A stretch of 64,000 nt of DNA from Allonocardiopsis opalescens (GTDB lineage Bacteria; Actinomycetota; Actinomycetes; Streptosporangiales; Streptosporangiaceae): assembly GCF_003002095.1 (NCBI RefSeq), contig NZ_PVZC01000006.1, positions 62,001 through 126,000 on the forward strand, read 5' to 3'. Below, in pieces: positions 41,619 to 50,297 of the stretch. Made by a program: the position numbers and the translations under genes. The notes below the pieces were generated by a model. It searched no databases. It was given only the letters and a program-made list of their open reading frames with translations, and was not told the DNA's origin. Numbering within the stretch: the stretch's first letter is position 1; every line of letters begins with the position of its first letter.

Positions 41619-42623
41619 ATGGACTTTCGACACCTCGGCCGCAGCGGTCTCATGGTCAGTGAGATCAGCTACGGCAACTGGATCACCCACGGCTCGCAGG
41701 TCGAGGAAGAAGCGGCGGTCGCGTGCGTCAACGCCGCGCTCGACGAGGGCATCACCACCTTCGACACCGCCGACGTCTACGCCGGCACCCGCGCCGAGTC
41801 GGTGCTGGGGCGCGCGCTCAAGGGGCAGCGCCGGGAGTCGCTGGAGATCTTCACCAAGGTCTACTGGCCGACCGGCGAGGGCCGCAACGACCGCGGCCTG
41901 TCGCGCAAGCACATCATGGAGTCCATCAACGGCTCGCTGAAGCGGCTGCAGACCGACTACGTCGACCTCTACCAGGCGCACCGCTTCGACTACGAGACCC
42001 CGCTCGAAGAGACCCTGCGCGCCTTCGACGACCTCGTCCGGCAGGGCAAGGTGCTCTACATCGGCGTGTCGGAGTGGACCGCAGAGCAGATCGCGCGGGC
42101 GCTGAAGATCGCCGACGACATGGGCTTCGACCGGATCGTCTCCAACCAGCCGCAGTACAACATGCTGTGGCGGGTCATCGAGACCGAGGTCGTGCCGCTG
42201 TGCGAGAAGGAGGGGCTGGGCCAGGTGGTCTTCTCCCCGCTCCAGCAGGGCGTGCTCACCGGCAAGTACCTGCCCGGGCAGCCGCCGCCCGCCGGATCGC
42301 GCGCCACCGACGACAAGAGCGGCGCGAACTTCATCGCCCGCCACGTCGGCAACGAGGACCTGCTCACCCGGGTCCAGCGGCTCAAGCCGCTGGCCGAGCA
42401 GGCGGGCCTGGACATGGCCCAGCTGGCGCTGGCCTGGGTGCTGCAAAACGGCAACGTCTCCTCCGCCATCATCGGCGCCACCCGCCCCGAGCAGGTGCGC
42501 GGCAATGTCAAGGCGGCCGGGGTGAAGCTCGGCGACGACCTCCTGGCCGAGATCGACAAGGTCCTGGAGGGCCACATCGAGCGCGACCCGGCGAAGACCG
42601 TCAGCCCCGCGCAGCGTCCGTAA
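41619..42623 (+). CDS. Aldo-keto reductase (Kv-beta-like)
   Basis: A 334-residue NADPH-dependent oxidoreductase of the AKR TIM-barrel fold, close to the voltage-gated potassium channel beta-subunit type. The catalytic residues are visible: Asp and Tyr in FDTADVYAGTRAE, Lys in IFTKVYW and His in YQAHRFD. SNQPQYNMLWR, FSPLQQGVLTGKY and the cofactor-binding AIIGATRPEQVRGN near the end are characteristic. The ATG giving MDFRHLGRSG is the family start; codons before it lack support. It is monocistronic. The substrate is unknown; carbonyl detoxification is the usual guess. Confidence 0.9.
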   Translation: MDFRHLGRSGLMVSEISYGNWITHGSQVEEEAAVACVNAALDEGITTFDTADVYAGTRAESVLGRALKGQRRESLEIFTKVYWPTGEGRNDRGLSRKHIMESINGSLKRLQTDYVDLYQAHRFDYETPLEETLRAFDDLVRQGKVLYIGVSEWTAEQIARALKIADDMGFDRIVSNQPQYNMLWRVIETEVVPLCEKEGLGQVVFSPLQQGVLTGKYLPGQPPPAGSRATDDKSGANFIARHVGNEDLLTRVQRLKPLAEQAGLDMAQLALAWVLQNGNVSSAIIGATRPEQVRGNVKAAGVKLGDDLLAEIDKVLEGHIERDPAKTVSPAQRP

Positions 42624-42680
42624 CCGGCCGCCGCCGGCGGTGCCGTGCGGTGGATCTCCGCCGCATGGCACCGTTGGCGC

Positions 42681-43928
42681 ATGGACGATCCGGGAAACGA
42701 TGATCTTGCCGCCGGCGCCCGGTCCGGCCGGCTCCGGCCCTTCGGGCCGCCGGCCGCCGCGGCGGTCACCCTCGCCGCCGTGGCCGCGCTGCTGGTCGCG
42801 GTGACCCTGCCGTCCGGCACCGACGGGTCCGGGGAGCCCGGCGAGGGCGAGATCGTCCGGCACGCCGCCTGCACCGGCGCCCCGCCTCCGTACGGCGGCC
42901 CGCCCTTCCACATCAACGACGTGTCGCCCTGGCCCGAGGACCGGCGGGAGTTCCAGGTCTTCGAGAGCGCCACCGGCACCCACTGCTGGACCTACCGGGT
43001 CGGCCACGGCGACGAGTCCGCCGGCACCTGGCTCGGCGCGGGCCGGATGGCGGTGGTGCTGCGGTCGCAGCCCGGTCCCGGCGCCGAGGGACCGCGGCCC
43101 TGGCTGCGGGTCTTCGACCTCGCCTCGGCCGAGCCGCTGTTCGAGCGGCCGCTGGACATCACCTGGGGCTCCGAGGGACGCTGGGACTTCGAGGCGCTGC
43201 TGCTGGCCGACCGCTACCTGGAGCTGACGGGCGGGCGGGTGCGCGCCTTCGACTACACCGGCGCGCCGCTGTGGACCTATCAGCCGGACGCCGCCTGCCC
43301 GCCGTCGCCCTACGCCCGCGAGGCCGGCGGCGGCGTCGTGCTGGTGGCGGCGGAGTGCTCGGCCGAGTCGGGCGCGGAGGCCGAGGGGCTGGTCCTCGCC
43401 GGGGTGGACGCCGCCACCGGCGCCGAACTCTGGCGGCGGGCCTTCGCCGAGCCGACCGGGAGCTTCGGCGCGCTGAACGGCGCGCCGGGCGCCCCGGCCG
43501 ACCCCGGCGCGGGCCCGGTGGAGTCCTACGCCTTCGCGGACTCCGGGCCCGGCACCGCGCCCCCGGCCGGCGGCTCCTACGCGCTCGAGGCTCCGGTCAA
43601 CCGGCTGCTGGTCTACCCGGCGCCGCCCGAGGGCGGCGGGCCCCGGCGCTGGGTGGCCGTCGACGTGCTGACCGGCGCCGAGGAGGACCTGGCCCGGCTC
43701 GCGGGCGAGCGCGGGCGGGCCGTGGTGGCGGGCGGCGCGGTCTGCGCGGCGCACGCGCCGGAGTGGTCCTGCGTCGTCCCGGCCACCGGCGAGCGCTGGG
43801 CGGTGCGGCCCGAGCCGGGGCCCGGCGCGCTCGCGGCCTCGCTGTGCCCGCGCGCCGACCCCGAGGGGCGCGGCTGCTCCCCCACCGCCTTCGACCTCCC
43901 GACGCCGGCCGGAACCGTCGCCGACTGA
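42681..43928 (+). CDS. Membrane-anchored PQQ-like beta-propeller protein
   Basis: A 415-residue protein with one N-terminal transmembrane helix (about 24-45) and a long extracytoplasmic part. Repeats of the PQQ/quinoprotein type are visible: GTHCWTYRV, GAPLWTYQP, GAELWRRAF and GERWAVR, each preceded by a D-x-A-T-G or similar turn. This suggests a six- to eight-bladed propeller. Six or more Cys may form disulfides. No enzyme motif was seen; such proteins often serve as scaffolds or binding proteins. The ATG at 42681 is preferred over one 12 codons upstream. It follows the reductase by 57 bp. Function unknown. Confidence 0.7.
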   Translation: MDDPGNDDLAAGARSGRLRPFGPPAAAAVTLAAVAALLVAVTLPSGTDGSGEPGEGEIVRHAACTGAPPPYGGPPFHINDVSPWPEDRREFQVFESATGTHCWTYRVGHGDESAGTWLGAGRMAVVLRSQPGPGAEGPRPWLRVFDLASAEPLFERPLDITWGSEGRWDFEALLLADRYLELTGGRVRAFDYTGAPLWTYQPDAACPPSPYAREAGGGVVLVAAECSAESGAEAEGLVLAGVDAATGAELWRRAFAEPTGSFGALNGAPGAPADPGAGPVESYAFADSGPGTAPPAGGSYALEAPVNRLLVYPAPPEGGGPRRWVAVDVLTGAEEDLARLAGERGRAVVAGGAVCAAHAPEWSCVVPATGERWAVRPEPGPGALAASLCPRADPEGRGCSPTAFDLPTPAGTVAD

Positions 43929-43952
43929 GCCCGAGGGCGGCGGAGCGGCGGC

Positions 43953-44156
43953 TCAGTCCTCGCTCAGCGGCATCGTGTACTTGGCGGTGGTGTCGTCGAG
44001 GAGGGTGACCTGCTCGACGCCGAACTCGTGCAGGCGCCGCCAGTGCTCGCCGAGCCAGCTCTCGGCGTCGCCCTGGGCCAGGAAGCCCTCGGGCGGCAGG
44101 GCGTCGACGTTCACGGGGGTGCCGTCCAGCTTCTCGTACCGCCAGCTCCAGGCCAC
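43953..44156 (-). CDS. Small conserved-looking hypothetical protein
   Basis: A 67-residue soluble acidic protein: MAWSWRYEKLDGTPVN, GFLAQGDAESWLGEHWRRLHEFGVEQVTLLDD and a YTMPL end. The strong Shine-Dalgarno GAGGAGGAAGC before the GTG and its compact fold-like pattern (strand, helix, strand) support a real gene. I recall similar ~70-residue proteins in Streptomyces, but no function. It is convergent with the propeller gene and divergent from the MBL-CobU gene. Confidence 0.7.
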   Translation of the reverse strand: MAWSWRYEKLDGTPVNVDALPPEGFLAQGDAESWLGEHWRRLHEFGVEQVTLLDDTTAKYTMPLSED

Positions 44157-44325
44157 GCTTCCTCCTCGTCCTCCCGGACGCTCCCGGCCGGTCCGCGCCC
44201 GGCCGCGGGGCGCGCCCGGCCCGGGACGAGCCTAACGGCGGCGGACCGGGCGCGGTACCGCTCCGCGCGGGCGCGACCGGCGGCTTTGACGGGCCGCGAC
44301 CGCCCGTGTTGGATTGCGCACGACC

Positions 44326-45405
44326 ATGGACGTGGAACTGCGCGGTACCGGCGGCGCGGCGGGCTGGCCCGGCGCCGACTGCCGGTGCGCCTCGTGCAAC
44401 CGGGCCGCCGCGGCCGGCGAGAACCGGGGCCCCGCCCACGTGCTGGTCGACGGGCGCTTCGAGGTGCCCGCGCCGAGCCTCGCCGGCCCCGTGCGGGGGC
44501 CGCTGCGCGACCGGCACCCCGTGCCGGCCGGCTACCTGCTCTACCGCAGCGCCGACGGGGTCGAGGTCATCGGCCCCGACGGGTCCTGGGTGCTCTACGC
44601 CGACCAGCCGCCCGGCGGCGCGGCCGAGGGGCCGGCCGACGCCGCCGACGGGCCGCTCGGCGCCGTCGACATCGCGCTGGTGGACCCCTGCGGGCCGGCG
44701 TGGGTGCTGGCGCGGCTGCGCCGCCGGGGCCGCGTCGGGCCGGCCACCACGGTGGTCGCGATCGGCCTCGACCACCGCGTCGCCTCCCCGGCCGAGCTGG
44801 TCCGGCGGGCCTGGCAGTGGGGCGTGCACGTCGTCGACGACGGCACGGTGCTGCGCACCCGGCTGGACCCCGTCACCCTGCGGGCGCTGCGCCCGCCGAT
44901 CCCGCCGGTGCCGCGCCCCTTCGGGCCGTACCGGGTGCTGGTGCTCGGCGGCGCGCTGTCGCGCCGCTCGGCCGAGGCGCGCCAGCGGCTCGCCGCCGAG
45001 CCCGCGGTGCGGTACGCGCCGCCGCCGTCCCGGGCGGAGGGGGCCGGTGCGCCGCCGCCGGGCTGGCGGACCGTGCGCCCCGGCGGCGGCGACGGCACGG
45101 CCCCGCTGGGCCGGCTGGCGGCGCTGCTGCGCGGGGCCGGCGACACCCTGCTCGTCGACGACCTGGGCGGCTGGCTGGCCGATGACGCCGCGGCCGATCC
45201 CGGCGGCACGGCCGGGCGGATCGCGGAGCTGGCCGAGGCATGGCGGTTCACCGCGGCGCACGTGGTGGCGGTGAGCACGGAGGTGGAGCTGGCCGACGGC
45301 AGCGGACCGCAGGCCGCGGAGCTGGCCCGCCTCAACCGGCTGCTGGCCGAGGCCGCCGAGGAGGCGGTGCTCGTCGTGGCCGGGCGGGTGGTACCGCTGC
45401 CGTGA
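44326..45405 (+). CDS. Degenerate MBL-CobU (adenosylcobinamide kinase-like) fusion
   Basis: A 359-residue protein corresponding over its length to the actinomycete MBL-CobU fusion. Residues 1-200 follow the metallo-beta-lactamase-like half (VELRGTGGAAGWPGADCRCASC), but the HxHxDH metal motif is absent. Residues ~205-359 follow CobU: GGALSRRS occupies the P-loop position (functional enzymes have GGARSGKS), DTLLVDDLGGWL matches the VLVDCLTLWL segment, and STEVELADGSGPQAAELARLNRLLAEAAEEAVLVVAGRVVPLP the C-terminal one. The P-loop Lys is lost, so kinase/guanylyltransferase activity in cobalamin assembly is doubtful. ATG start without a Shine-Dalgarno. No cobalamin genes are nearby. Confidence 0.75.
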   Translation: MDVELRGTGGAAGWPGADCRCASCNRAAAAGENRGPAHVLVDGRFEVPAPSLAGPVRGPLRDRHPVPAGYLLYRSADGVEVIGPDGSWVLYADQPPGGAAEGPADAADGPLGAVDIALVDPCGPAWVLARLRRRGRVGPATTVVAIGLDHRVASPAELVRRAWQWGVHVVDDGTVLRTRLDPVTLRALRPPIPPVPRPFGPYRVLVLGGALSRRSAEARQRLAAEPAVRYAPPPSRAEGAGAPPPGWRTVRPGGGDGTAPLGRLAALLRGAGDTLLVDDLGGWLADDAAADPGGTAGRIAELAEAWRFTAAHVVAVSTEVELADGSGPQAAELARLNRLLAEAAEEAVLVVAGRVVPLP

Positions 45406-45556
45406 CGAACGGCGCCGGGCGCCCCCAGGTCGACGCCGCCTCGACGCCCGCTCGACGCGCTCCGGCCCGCCATGACCGGATTCGGCCCGTATCGAGCAAG
45501 ATTGCTCTCACCCGGCGGGTGCCTGTCCTTACCGATCAGTCATACGGACTAGCATC

Positions 45557-47071
45557 GTGCGTGTGAGCGCGTCCCTATCCATCACCCAAGACTCCCCCGC
45601 CGCGGCCGAAGCCGACGCCCTGGTCGTCGGCGTCGGCCAGGGCGCCGACGGCCCGGTGCCCGCGCCGGGCACGCCCGGCCTCGGCGCCGCCCTCGACGCT
45701 TCCGGCGGCCTGGCCGCCACCCTCGCCCTGCTGGGCGCCTCCGGGCGGGCCGACGAGGTCCACCTGCTGCCCACTCCGGGCGGCCCCGCCCCGCTGACCC
45801 TCGCGGTCGGCCTGGGCGCCCCGCCCGCCGACGGCGCGCCCTACCCGGCCGAGACCCTCGCGCGCGCGGCGGGCGCGGCCGTGCGCGCGCTGGCGGGCAA
45901 GGACAAGGTCGTGCTCGCGCTCCCGGCGGCGGGCGCCGCCGAGGTCGGCGCCGTCGCGCTCGGCGCGCTGCTGGGCAACTACCAGTTCCGGCGGTACCGC
46001 ACCGGCGAGCAGCGCCGCGCCCCCGTCGGCGAGCTGCTGCTGGCCACCGGCGCCGAGGGCGCCGAGCAGGCCGCGCACCGCGCCGAGGTGCTGGCGGAGT
46101 CCGTCGCGCTCACCCGCGACCTGGTGAACACCCCGCCGGCCGACCTCCACCCCGAGGACTTCGCCGCCATCGCCACCGAGGTCGCCGAGTCCGCCTCCCT
46201 GTCGGTGGAGGTGCTGGACGAGGCGGCGCTGGTGGAGGGCGGCTACGGCGGCCTGGTCGGCGTCGGCCAGGGCTCGGTGAACCCGCCGCGCCTGGTCCGG
46301 CTGGGCTACACCCACCCCGAGGCCACCGCCACCGTCGCCTTCGTCGGCAAGGGCATCACCTTCGACTCCGGAGGCCTGTCGCTGAAGCCGCCCGCGGCGA
46401 TGGAGTGGATGAAGTCCGACATGGCGGGGGCCGCCGCCGTGCTCGGCGCGCTGAAGGCCATCGCGCGGCTGGGCGTCGCGGTCAACGCCGTCGGCTACCT
46501 CGCCCTCGCCGAGAACATGCCCAGCGGCTCCGCGCAGCGCCCGTCCGACGTGCTGACCGTCTACGGCGGCACCACCGTCGAGGTGCTCAACACCGACGCC
46601 GAGGGCCGGCTGGTGCTGGCCGACGCGCTGGTGCGCTCGCTGGAGGACTCCCCCGACCTCATCGTCGACATCGCCACCCTCACCGGCGCGCAGCTCGTCG
46701 CGCTCGGCAGCCGCACCTCCGCCGTGATGGCGAACTCCGACGCCACCCGCGAGCGGGTGGTGGCCGCGGCCGGCGGCGCCGGCGAGTCCATGTGGCCGAT
46801 GCCCTTCCCCGCCGAGCTGCGCAAGGGCCTGGACTCCCCCGTCGCCGACATCGCCAATGTCGCCTCCGACCGCTCCGGCGGCATGCTGACGGCCGGCATC
46901 TTCCTAAAGGAGTTCGTCCCCGACGACGTCGCGTGGGCGCACCTCGACATCGCCGGGCCCGCCTTCAACCAGGGCGAGGCCTACGGCTACACCGCCAAGG
47001 GCGGCACCGGCATCGGCGTGCGCACGCTGGTGCGGGTCGCCGAGGACCTCGCCGGAGGGGCCGACCGATGA
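45557..47071 (+). CDS. pepA: Leucyl aminopeptidase (M17)
   Basis: A 504-residue hexameric dimetal aminopeptidase that removes N-terminal residues from peptides in the cytoplasm. The N-terminal macro-like domain (about 1-170) and the catalytic domain follow the family order: VAFVGKGITFDSGGLSLKP (metal-binding Lys and Asp), MKSDMAGAAAVL, and the signature NTDAEGRLVLADAL near 345. TLTGAQLVALG and MPFPAELR complete it. A TAGCAT -10 (45550-45555) lies so close that the mRNA may begin at the second GTG (45563), giving a leaderless start two codons later. It precedes lpdA-sucB, as in Streptomyces. Confidence 0.94.
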   Translation: MRVSASLSITQDSPAAAEADALVVGVGQGADGPVPAPGTPGLGAALDASGGLAATLALLGASGRADEVHLLPTPGGPAPLTLAVGLGAPPADGAPYPAETLARAAGAAVRALAGKDKVVLALPAAGAAEVGAVALGALLGNYQFRRYRTGEQRRAPVGELLLATGAEGAEQAAHRAEVLAESVALTRDLVNTPPADLHPEDFAAIATEVAESASLSVEVLDEAALVEGGYGGLVGVGQGSVNPPRLVRLGYTHPEATATVAFVGKGITFDSGGLSLKPPAAMEWMKSDMAGAAAVLGALKAIARLGVAVNAVGYLALAENMPSGSAQRPSDVLTVYGGTTVEVLNTDAEGRLVLADALVRSLEDSPDLIVDIATLTGAQLVALGSRTSAVMANSDATRERVVAAAGGAGESMWPMPFPAELRKGLDSPVADIANVASDRSGGMLTAGIFLKEFVPDDVAWAHLDIAGPAFNQGEAYGYTAKGGTGIGVRTLVRVAEDLAGGADR

Positions 47072-47198
47072 CCATCCGGTGGCGGCCGGGCCGACCCCCG
47101 GCCCTCACCCCGCGCACCCGGCGCGCCGCCCACCCGGCCGCACCGGGCGCGGACCACAATCGCAAGCATGGTGAACCCATCCGGACAAGGAGCGTCCA

Positions 47199-48578
47199 GT
47201 GAGTGACAGCGGCGGCACCTTCGACATCGTCATCCTCGGCGGCGGGAGCGGCGGGTACGCCGCCGCGCTGCGCGCGGCCGAGCTGGGGCTGAGCGTCGCC
47301 CTGATCGAGAAGGACAAGGTCGGCGGCACCTGCCTGCACCGCGGCTGCATCCCCACCAAGGCGCTGCTGCACGCCGCCGAGGTGGCCGACACCGCACGCG
47401 AGAGCGCGTCCTTCGGGGTCAAGACCCGCCTGGAGGGCATCGACGTCGACGGCGTGAACGCCTACAAGGACAAGGTCGTCGACCGCCTGTTCAAGGGCCT
47501 GCAGAGCACCCTCAAGGGCCGGGGCATCACCATCGTCGAGGGCGAGGGCCGGCTGTCGGGGCCGTCCACGGTCACGGTGAACGGCACCTCCTACGAGGGC
47601 CGCAACATCATCCTGGCCACCGGCTCCTACCCGCGCACCCTGCCCGGGCTCGAGCTCGACGGCGAGCGCGTCATCTCCAGCGACCACGCCCTCAGGCTCG
47701 ACCGCGTCCCCTCCTCGGTGGTCATCCTGGGCGGCGGCGTCATCGGCGTGGAGTTCGCCAGCGTGTGGCGCTCCTTCGGCGCCGAGGTCACCATCGTCGA
47801 GGCGCTGCCGCACCTGCTGCCGCTGGAGGACGAGTCCAGCGCCAAGCTGCTGGAGCGCGCCTTCCGCCGCCGGGGCATCAAGTACGAGCTGGGCAAGCGC
47901 TTCTCCGGCGCCAAGACCACCGAGTCGGGCGTCACCGTCTCGCTGGAGGACGGCAAGACCATCGACGCCGAACTGCTGCTGGTCGCCGTCGGCCGGGGCC
48001 CGGTCTCGGAGGGGCTGGGCTACGAGGAGGCCGGCATCCGGCTGGAGCGCGGCTTCGTCCAGGTGGACGAGAACCTGCACACCGGGGTCGGCAACATCTA
48101 CGCGGTCGGCGACCTCATCCCGACCCTCCAGCTGGCCCACGTCGGCTTCGCCGAGGGCATCTTCGTGGCCGAGCGGATCGGCGGGCTCAAGCCCGTCCCG
48201 ATCGACTACGACGGCGTGCCGAAGGTGACCTACTCCGAGCCGGAGGTCGCCTCGGTGGGCCTCACCTCCGCCGCCGCCAGGGAGCGCGGCTACGAGCTGA
48301 CCGAGTACAGCTACAACCTCGGCGGCAACGGCAAGAGCCAGATCCTGCAGACCCAGGGCGCCGTCAAGGTCATCGCCGCGAAGGACGGACCGGTGCTGGG
48401 CGTCCACATGGTGGGCAGCCGCGTCGGCGAGCTCATCGCCGAAGGCCAGCTCATCTACAACTGGGAGGCGCTGCCCGCCGAGGTGGCGCAGCTCATCCAC
48501 CCGCACCCGACCCAGTCCGAGGCGGTCGGCGAGGCACACCTCGCCCTCGCGGGCAAGCCGCTACACGCGCACAGCTGA
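47199..48578 (+). CDS. lpdA: Dihydrolipoyl dehydrogenase
   Basis: A 459-residue FAD flavoprotein, the E3 component that re-oxidises dihydrolipoamide with NAD in 2-oxo acid dehydrogenase complexes. The FAD fingerprint GGGSGGYAAALRA is at about 9-21, the redox-active disulfide lies in GGTCLHRGCIPTKALLH (Cys about 43 and 48), the NAD fold is VVILGGGVIGVEFASVW near 175, and the C-terminal His-Glu pair is in LIHPHPTQSEAVGEA. GTG start with AAGGAG 7 nt upstream. It is followed 40 bp later by sucB and almost certainly cotranscribed with it. Confidence 0.95.
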   Translation: MSDSGGTFDIVILGGGSGGYAAALRAAELGLSVALIEKDKVGGTCLHRGCIPTKALLHAAEVADTARESASFGVKTRLEGIDVDGVNAYKDKVVDRLFKGLQSTLKGRGITIVEGEGRLSGPSTVTVNGTSYEGRNIILATGSYPRTLPGLELDGERVISSDHALRLDRVPSSVVILGGGVIGVEFASVWRSFGAEVTIVEALPHLLPLEDESSAKLLERAFRRRGIKYELGKRFSGAKTTESGVTVSLEDGKTIDAELLLVAVGRGPVSEGLGYEEAGIRLERGFVQVDENLHTGVGNIYAVGDLIPTLQLAHVGFAEGIFVAERIGGLKPVPIDYDGVPKVTYSEPEVASVGLTSAAARERGYELTEYSYNLGGNGKSQILQTQGAVKVIAAKDGPVLGVHMVGSRVGELIAEGQLIYNWEALPAEVAQLIHPHPTQSEAVGEAHLALAGKPLHAHS

Positions 48579-48618
48579 CCCTGTGCCCATCCGTTGCCGA
48601 AGGAGCCTCTGAACAGCC

Positions 48619-50082
48619 ATGCCGACCCCAGTCACCATGCCCCAGCTCGGAGAGAGCGTCACCGAGGGCACTGTCACGCGCTGGCTCAAGCAGGAAGGCG
48701 AGCGGGTCGAGACCGACGAACCGCTCCTTGAGGTATCGACCGACAAGGTCGACACCGAGATCCCCTCGCCCACCTCGGGCGTGCTGACCAAGATCTCCGT
48801 CGCCGAGGACGAGACCGTCGAGGTGGGCGCCGAACTGGCGGTCATCTCCGAGGGCGCCGAGGCGTCCTCGGGCGGCGGTGAGCAGGCCGCCCCGCAGCAG
48901 CCGGCCGAGCAGGCCCGGCCGGAACCCGAGCCCGAGCCCGAGCCGGAACCGGAGCCCGAGCCGCAGCAGGCCGCGCCCGCTCCGCCGCCTCCCCCGGCGC
49001 CCGAGCCCGAGCCCGCCCCGCGTCCGGCTCCGCAGCCCGCGCCGGCCGCCCGGCAGGAGCCGCCCGCGGCCGCTTCGGTGCAGCAGAACGGCTCCGGCGG
49101 CTCCGACGGCGCCTACGTCACCCCGCTGGTCCGCAAGCTGGCCGCCGAGCACGAGGTCGACCTCGCCTCGCTGACCGGCACCGGCGTGGGCGGCAGGATC
49201 CGCAAGCAGGACGTGCTGGAGGCGGCGCGCGCCAAGCGCGAGTCCCAGGCGGCCGAGCGCACCCGCCCCAGCGAGCCCGCCGCCGTGCGCAGCGAGCCGT
49301 CGGCGGTCGCCGCCCCGGCCCGCCCGGCCGCGCGACCCAGCGCCGCCGACGCCAAGCTCCGCGGCACCACCCAGAAGATGGCGCGCTCCCGGCAGATGCT
49401 GGCCGAGCGGATGGTGGAGTCGCTGCAGACCGCGGCGCAGCTCACCTCCGTGGTCGAGGTCGACGTCACCCGGATCGCCCGCCTGCGCGAGCGCGCCAAG
49501 GCCGACTTCCTCGCCCGCGAGGGCGTGAAGCTCTCCTTCATGCCCTTCTTCGCGCAGGCCACCGTCGAGGCGCTGAAGGCCCACCCCAAGGTGAACGCCT
49601 CCGTCGACGCCGAGACCAACGAGGTCACCTACCACGCGGTGGAGAACCTCAGCATCGCCGTCGACACCGACCGCCTGCTGATGGCCCCGGTCATCAAGGA
49701 CGCCGGCGACCTCAACCTCGGCGGCCTGGCCCGCAAGATCGCGGATCTCGCCGAGCGCACCCGCGCCAACAAGGTGGCCCCCGACGAACTCAGCGGCGGC
49801 ACCTTCACCCTCACCAACACCGGCAGCCGGGGCGCCCTGTTCGACACCCCGATCGTCACCCTCCCCCAGGTCGGCATCCTCGGCACCGGCGCGGTCGTCA
49901 AGCGCCCGGTCGTGGTCGACGACCCCCAGCTGGGCGAGGTCATCGCCGTCCGCTCCATGGTCTACCTCGCCCTGAGCTACGACCACCGCATCATCGACGG
50001 CGCCGACGCCGCCCGCTTCCTGGGCACCATCAAGTCCCGCCTGGAAGAGGGCAACTTCGAGGCCGAACTCGGGCTGCAGTAG
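48619..50082 (+). CDS. sucB: Dihydrolipoamide succinyltransferase (2-oxoglutarate dehydrogenase E2)
   Basis: A 487-residue E2 core protein. The lipoyl domain (1-80) carries the lipoylated Lys in [13 protein letters not shown] long Pro/Glu linker with eight PE units (about 95-115) and Pro/Ala stretches follows. The E3-binding domain is at about 168-205 ([36 protein letters not shown]), and the acyltransferase domain from 250 ends in the catalytic [15 protein letters not shown] single lipoyl domain is present. Pyruvate-complex E2 is an alternative, but the catalytic-domain form and the lpdA neighbour fit SucB-type proteins of actinobacteria. It is followed by a strong terminator. Confidence 0.9.
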   Translation: MPTPVTMPQLGESVTEGTVTRWLKQEGERVETDEPLLEVSTDKVDTEIPSPTSGVLTKISVAEDETVEVGAELAVISEGAEASSGGGEQAAPQQPAEQARPEPEPEPEPEPEPEPQQAAPAPPPPPAPEPEPAPRPAPQPAPAARQEPPAAASVQQNGSGGSDGAYVTPLVRKLAAEHEVDLASLTGTGVGGRIRKQDVLEAARAKRESQAAERTRPSEPAAVRSEPSAVAAPARPAARPSAADAKLRGTTQKMARSRQMLAERMVESLQTAAQLTSVVEVDVTRIARLRERAKADFLAREGVKLSFMPFFAQATVEALKAHPKVNASVDAETNEVTYHAVENLSIAVDTDRLLMAPVIKDAGDLNLGGLARKIADLAERTRANKVAPDELSGGTFTLTNTGSRGALFDTPIVTLPQVGILGTGAVVKRPVVVDDPQLGEVIAVRSMVYLALSYDHRIIDGADAARFLGTIKSRLEEGNFEAELGLQ

Positions 50083-50102
50083 CGGCCCACCCGCACCACC
50101 GA

Positions 50103-50138
50103 CGAGGGACGGCACCCGGACCCGGGTGCCGTCCCTCG
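50103..50138 (+). terminator. Terminator of lpdA-sucB
   Basis: Perfect 17-bp inverted repeat (arms 50103-50119 and 50122-50138) with a 2-nt centre, 20 bp after the sucB stop. Confidence 0.85.
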
Positions 50139-50179
50139 CGCTGTCCGAGTCGGGTTCGCAGCACCCGGGTCCCGAATCT

Positions 50180-50265
50180 GTGGGCGAAGCACGACTGCCG
50201 GGCGGGTGAAAGTACGACTCAGCACTGGGTGAAACTACTAGTGAGTTGTGGGGGAAAGTGCGAAC
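50180..50265 (+). repeat. Four regularly spaced imperfect repeats upstream of an ATPase gene
   Basis: Four copies of a ~16-bp unit with consensus near GTGGGTGAAAGTACGAC: GTGGGCGAAGCACGAC (50180), CGGGTGAAAGTACGAC (50203), CTGGGTGAAACTACTA (50225) and GTGGGGGAAAGTGCGAAC (50248). Their GGG cores start at 50182, 50204, 50227 and 50250, that is every 22-23 bp, about two helical turns. They fill the space between the sucB terminator and the ATPase gene. Regularly phased sites suggest cooperative binding of a protein. Confidence 0.65.
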
Positions 50266-50297
50266 GGCCTGGTTGATGACTGGTATGTTCTTCGACT

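Noticed and set aside
48900-49390. The run of Pro-Glu codons in sucB as a possible unstable or inserted repeat
   Set aside because: Pro/Ala/Glu linkers between lipoyl and E3-binding domains are normal in E2 proteins, so it was not treated as a separate repeat element.
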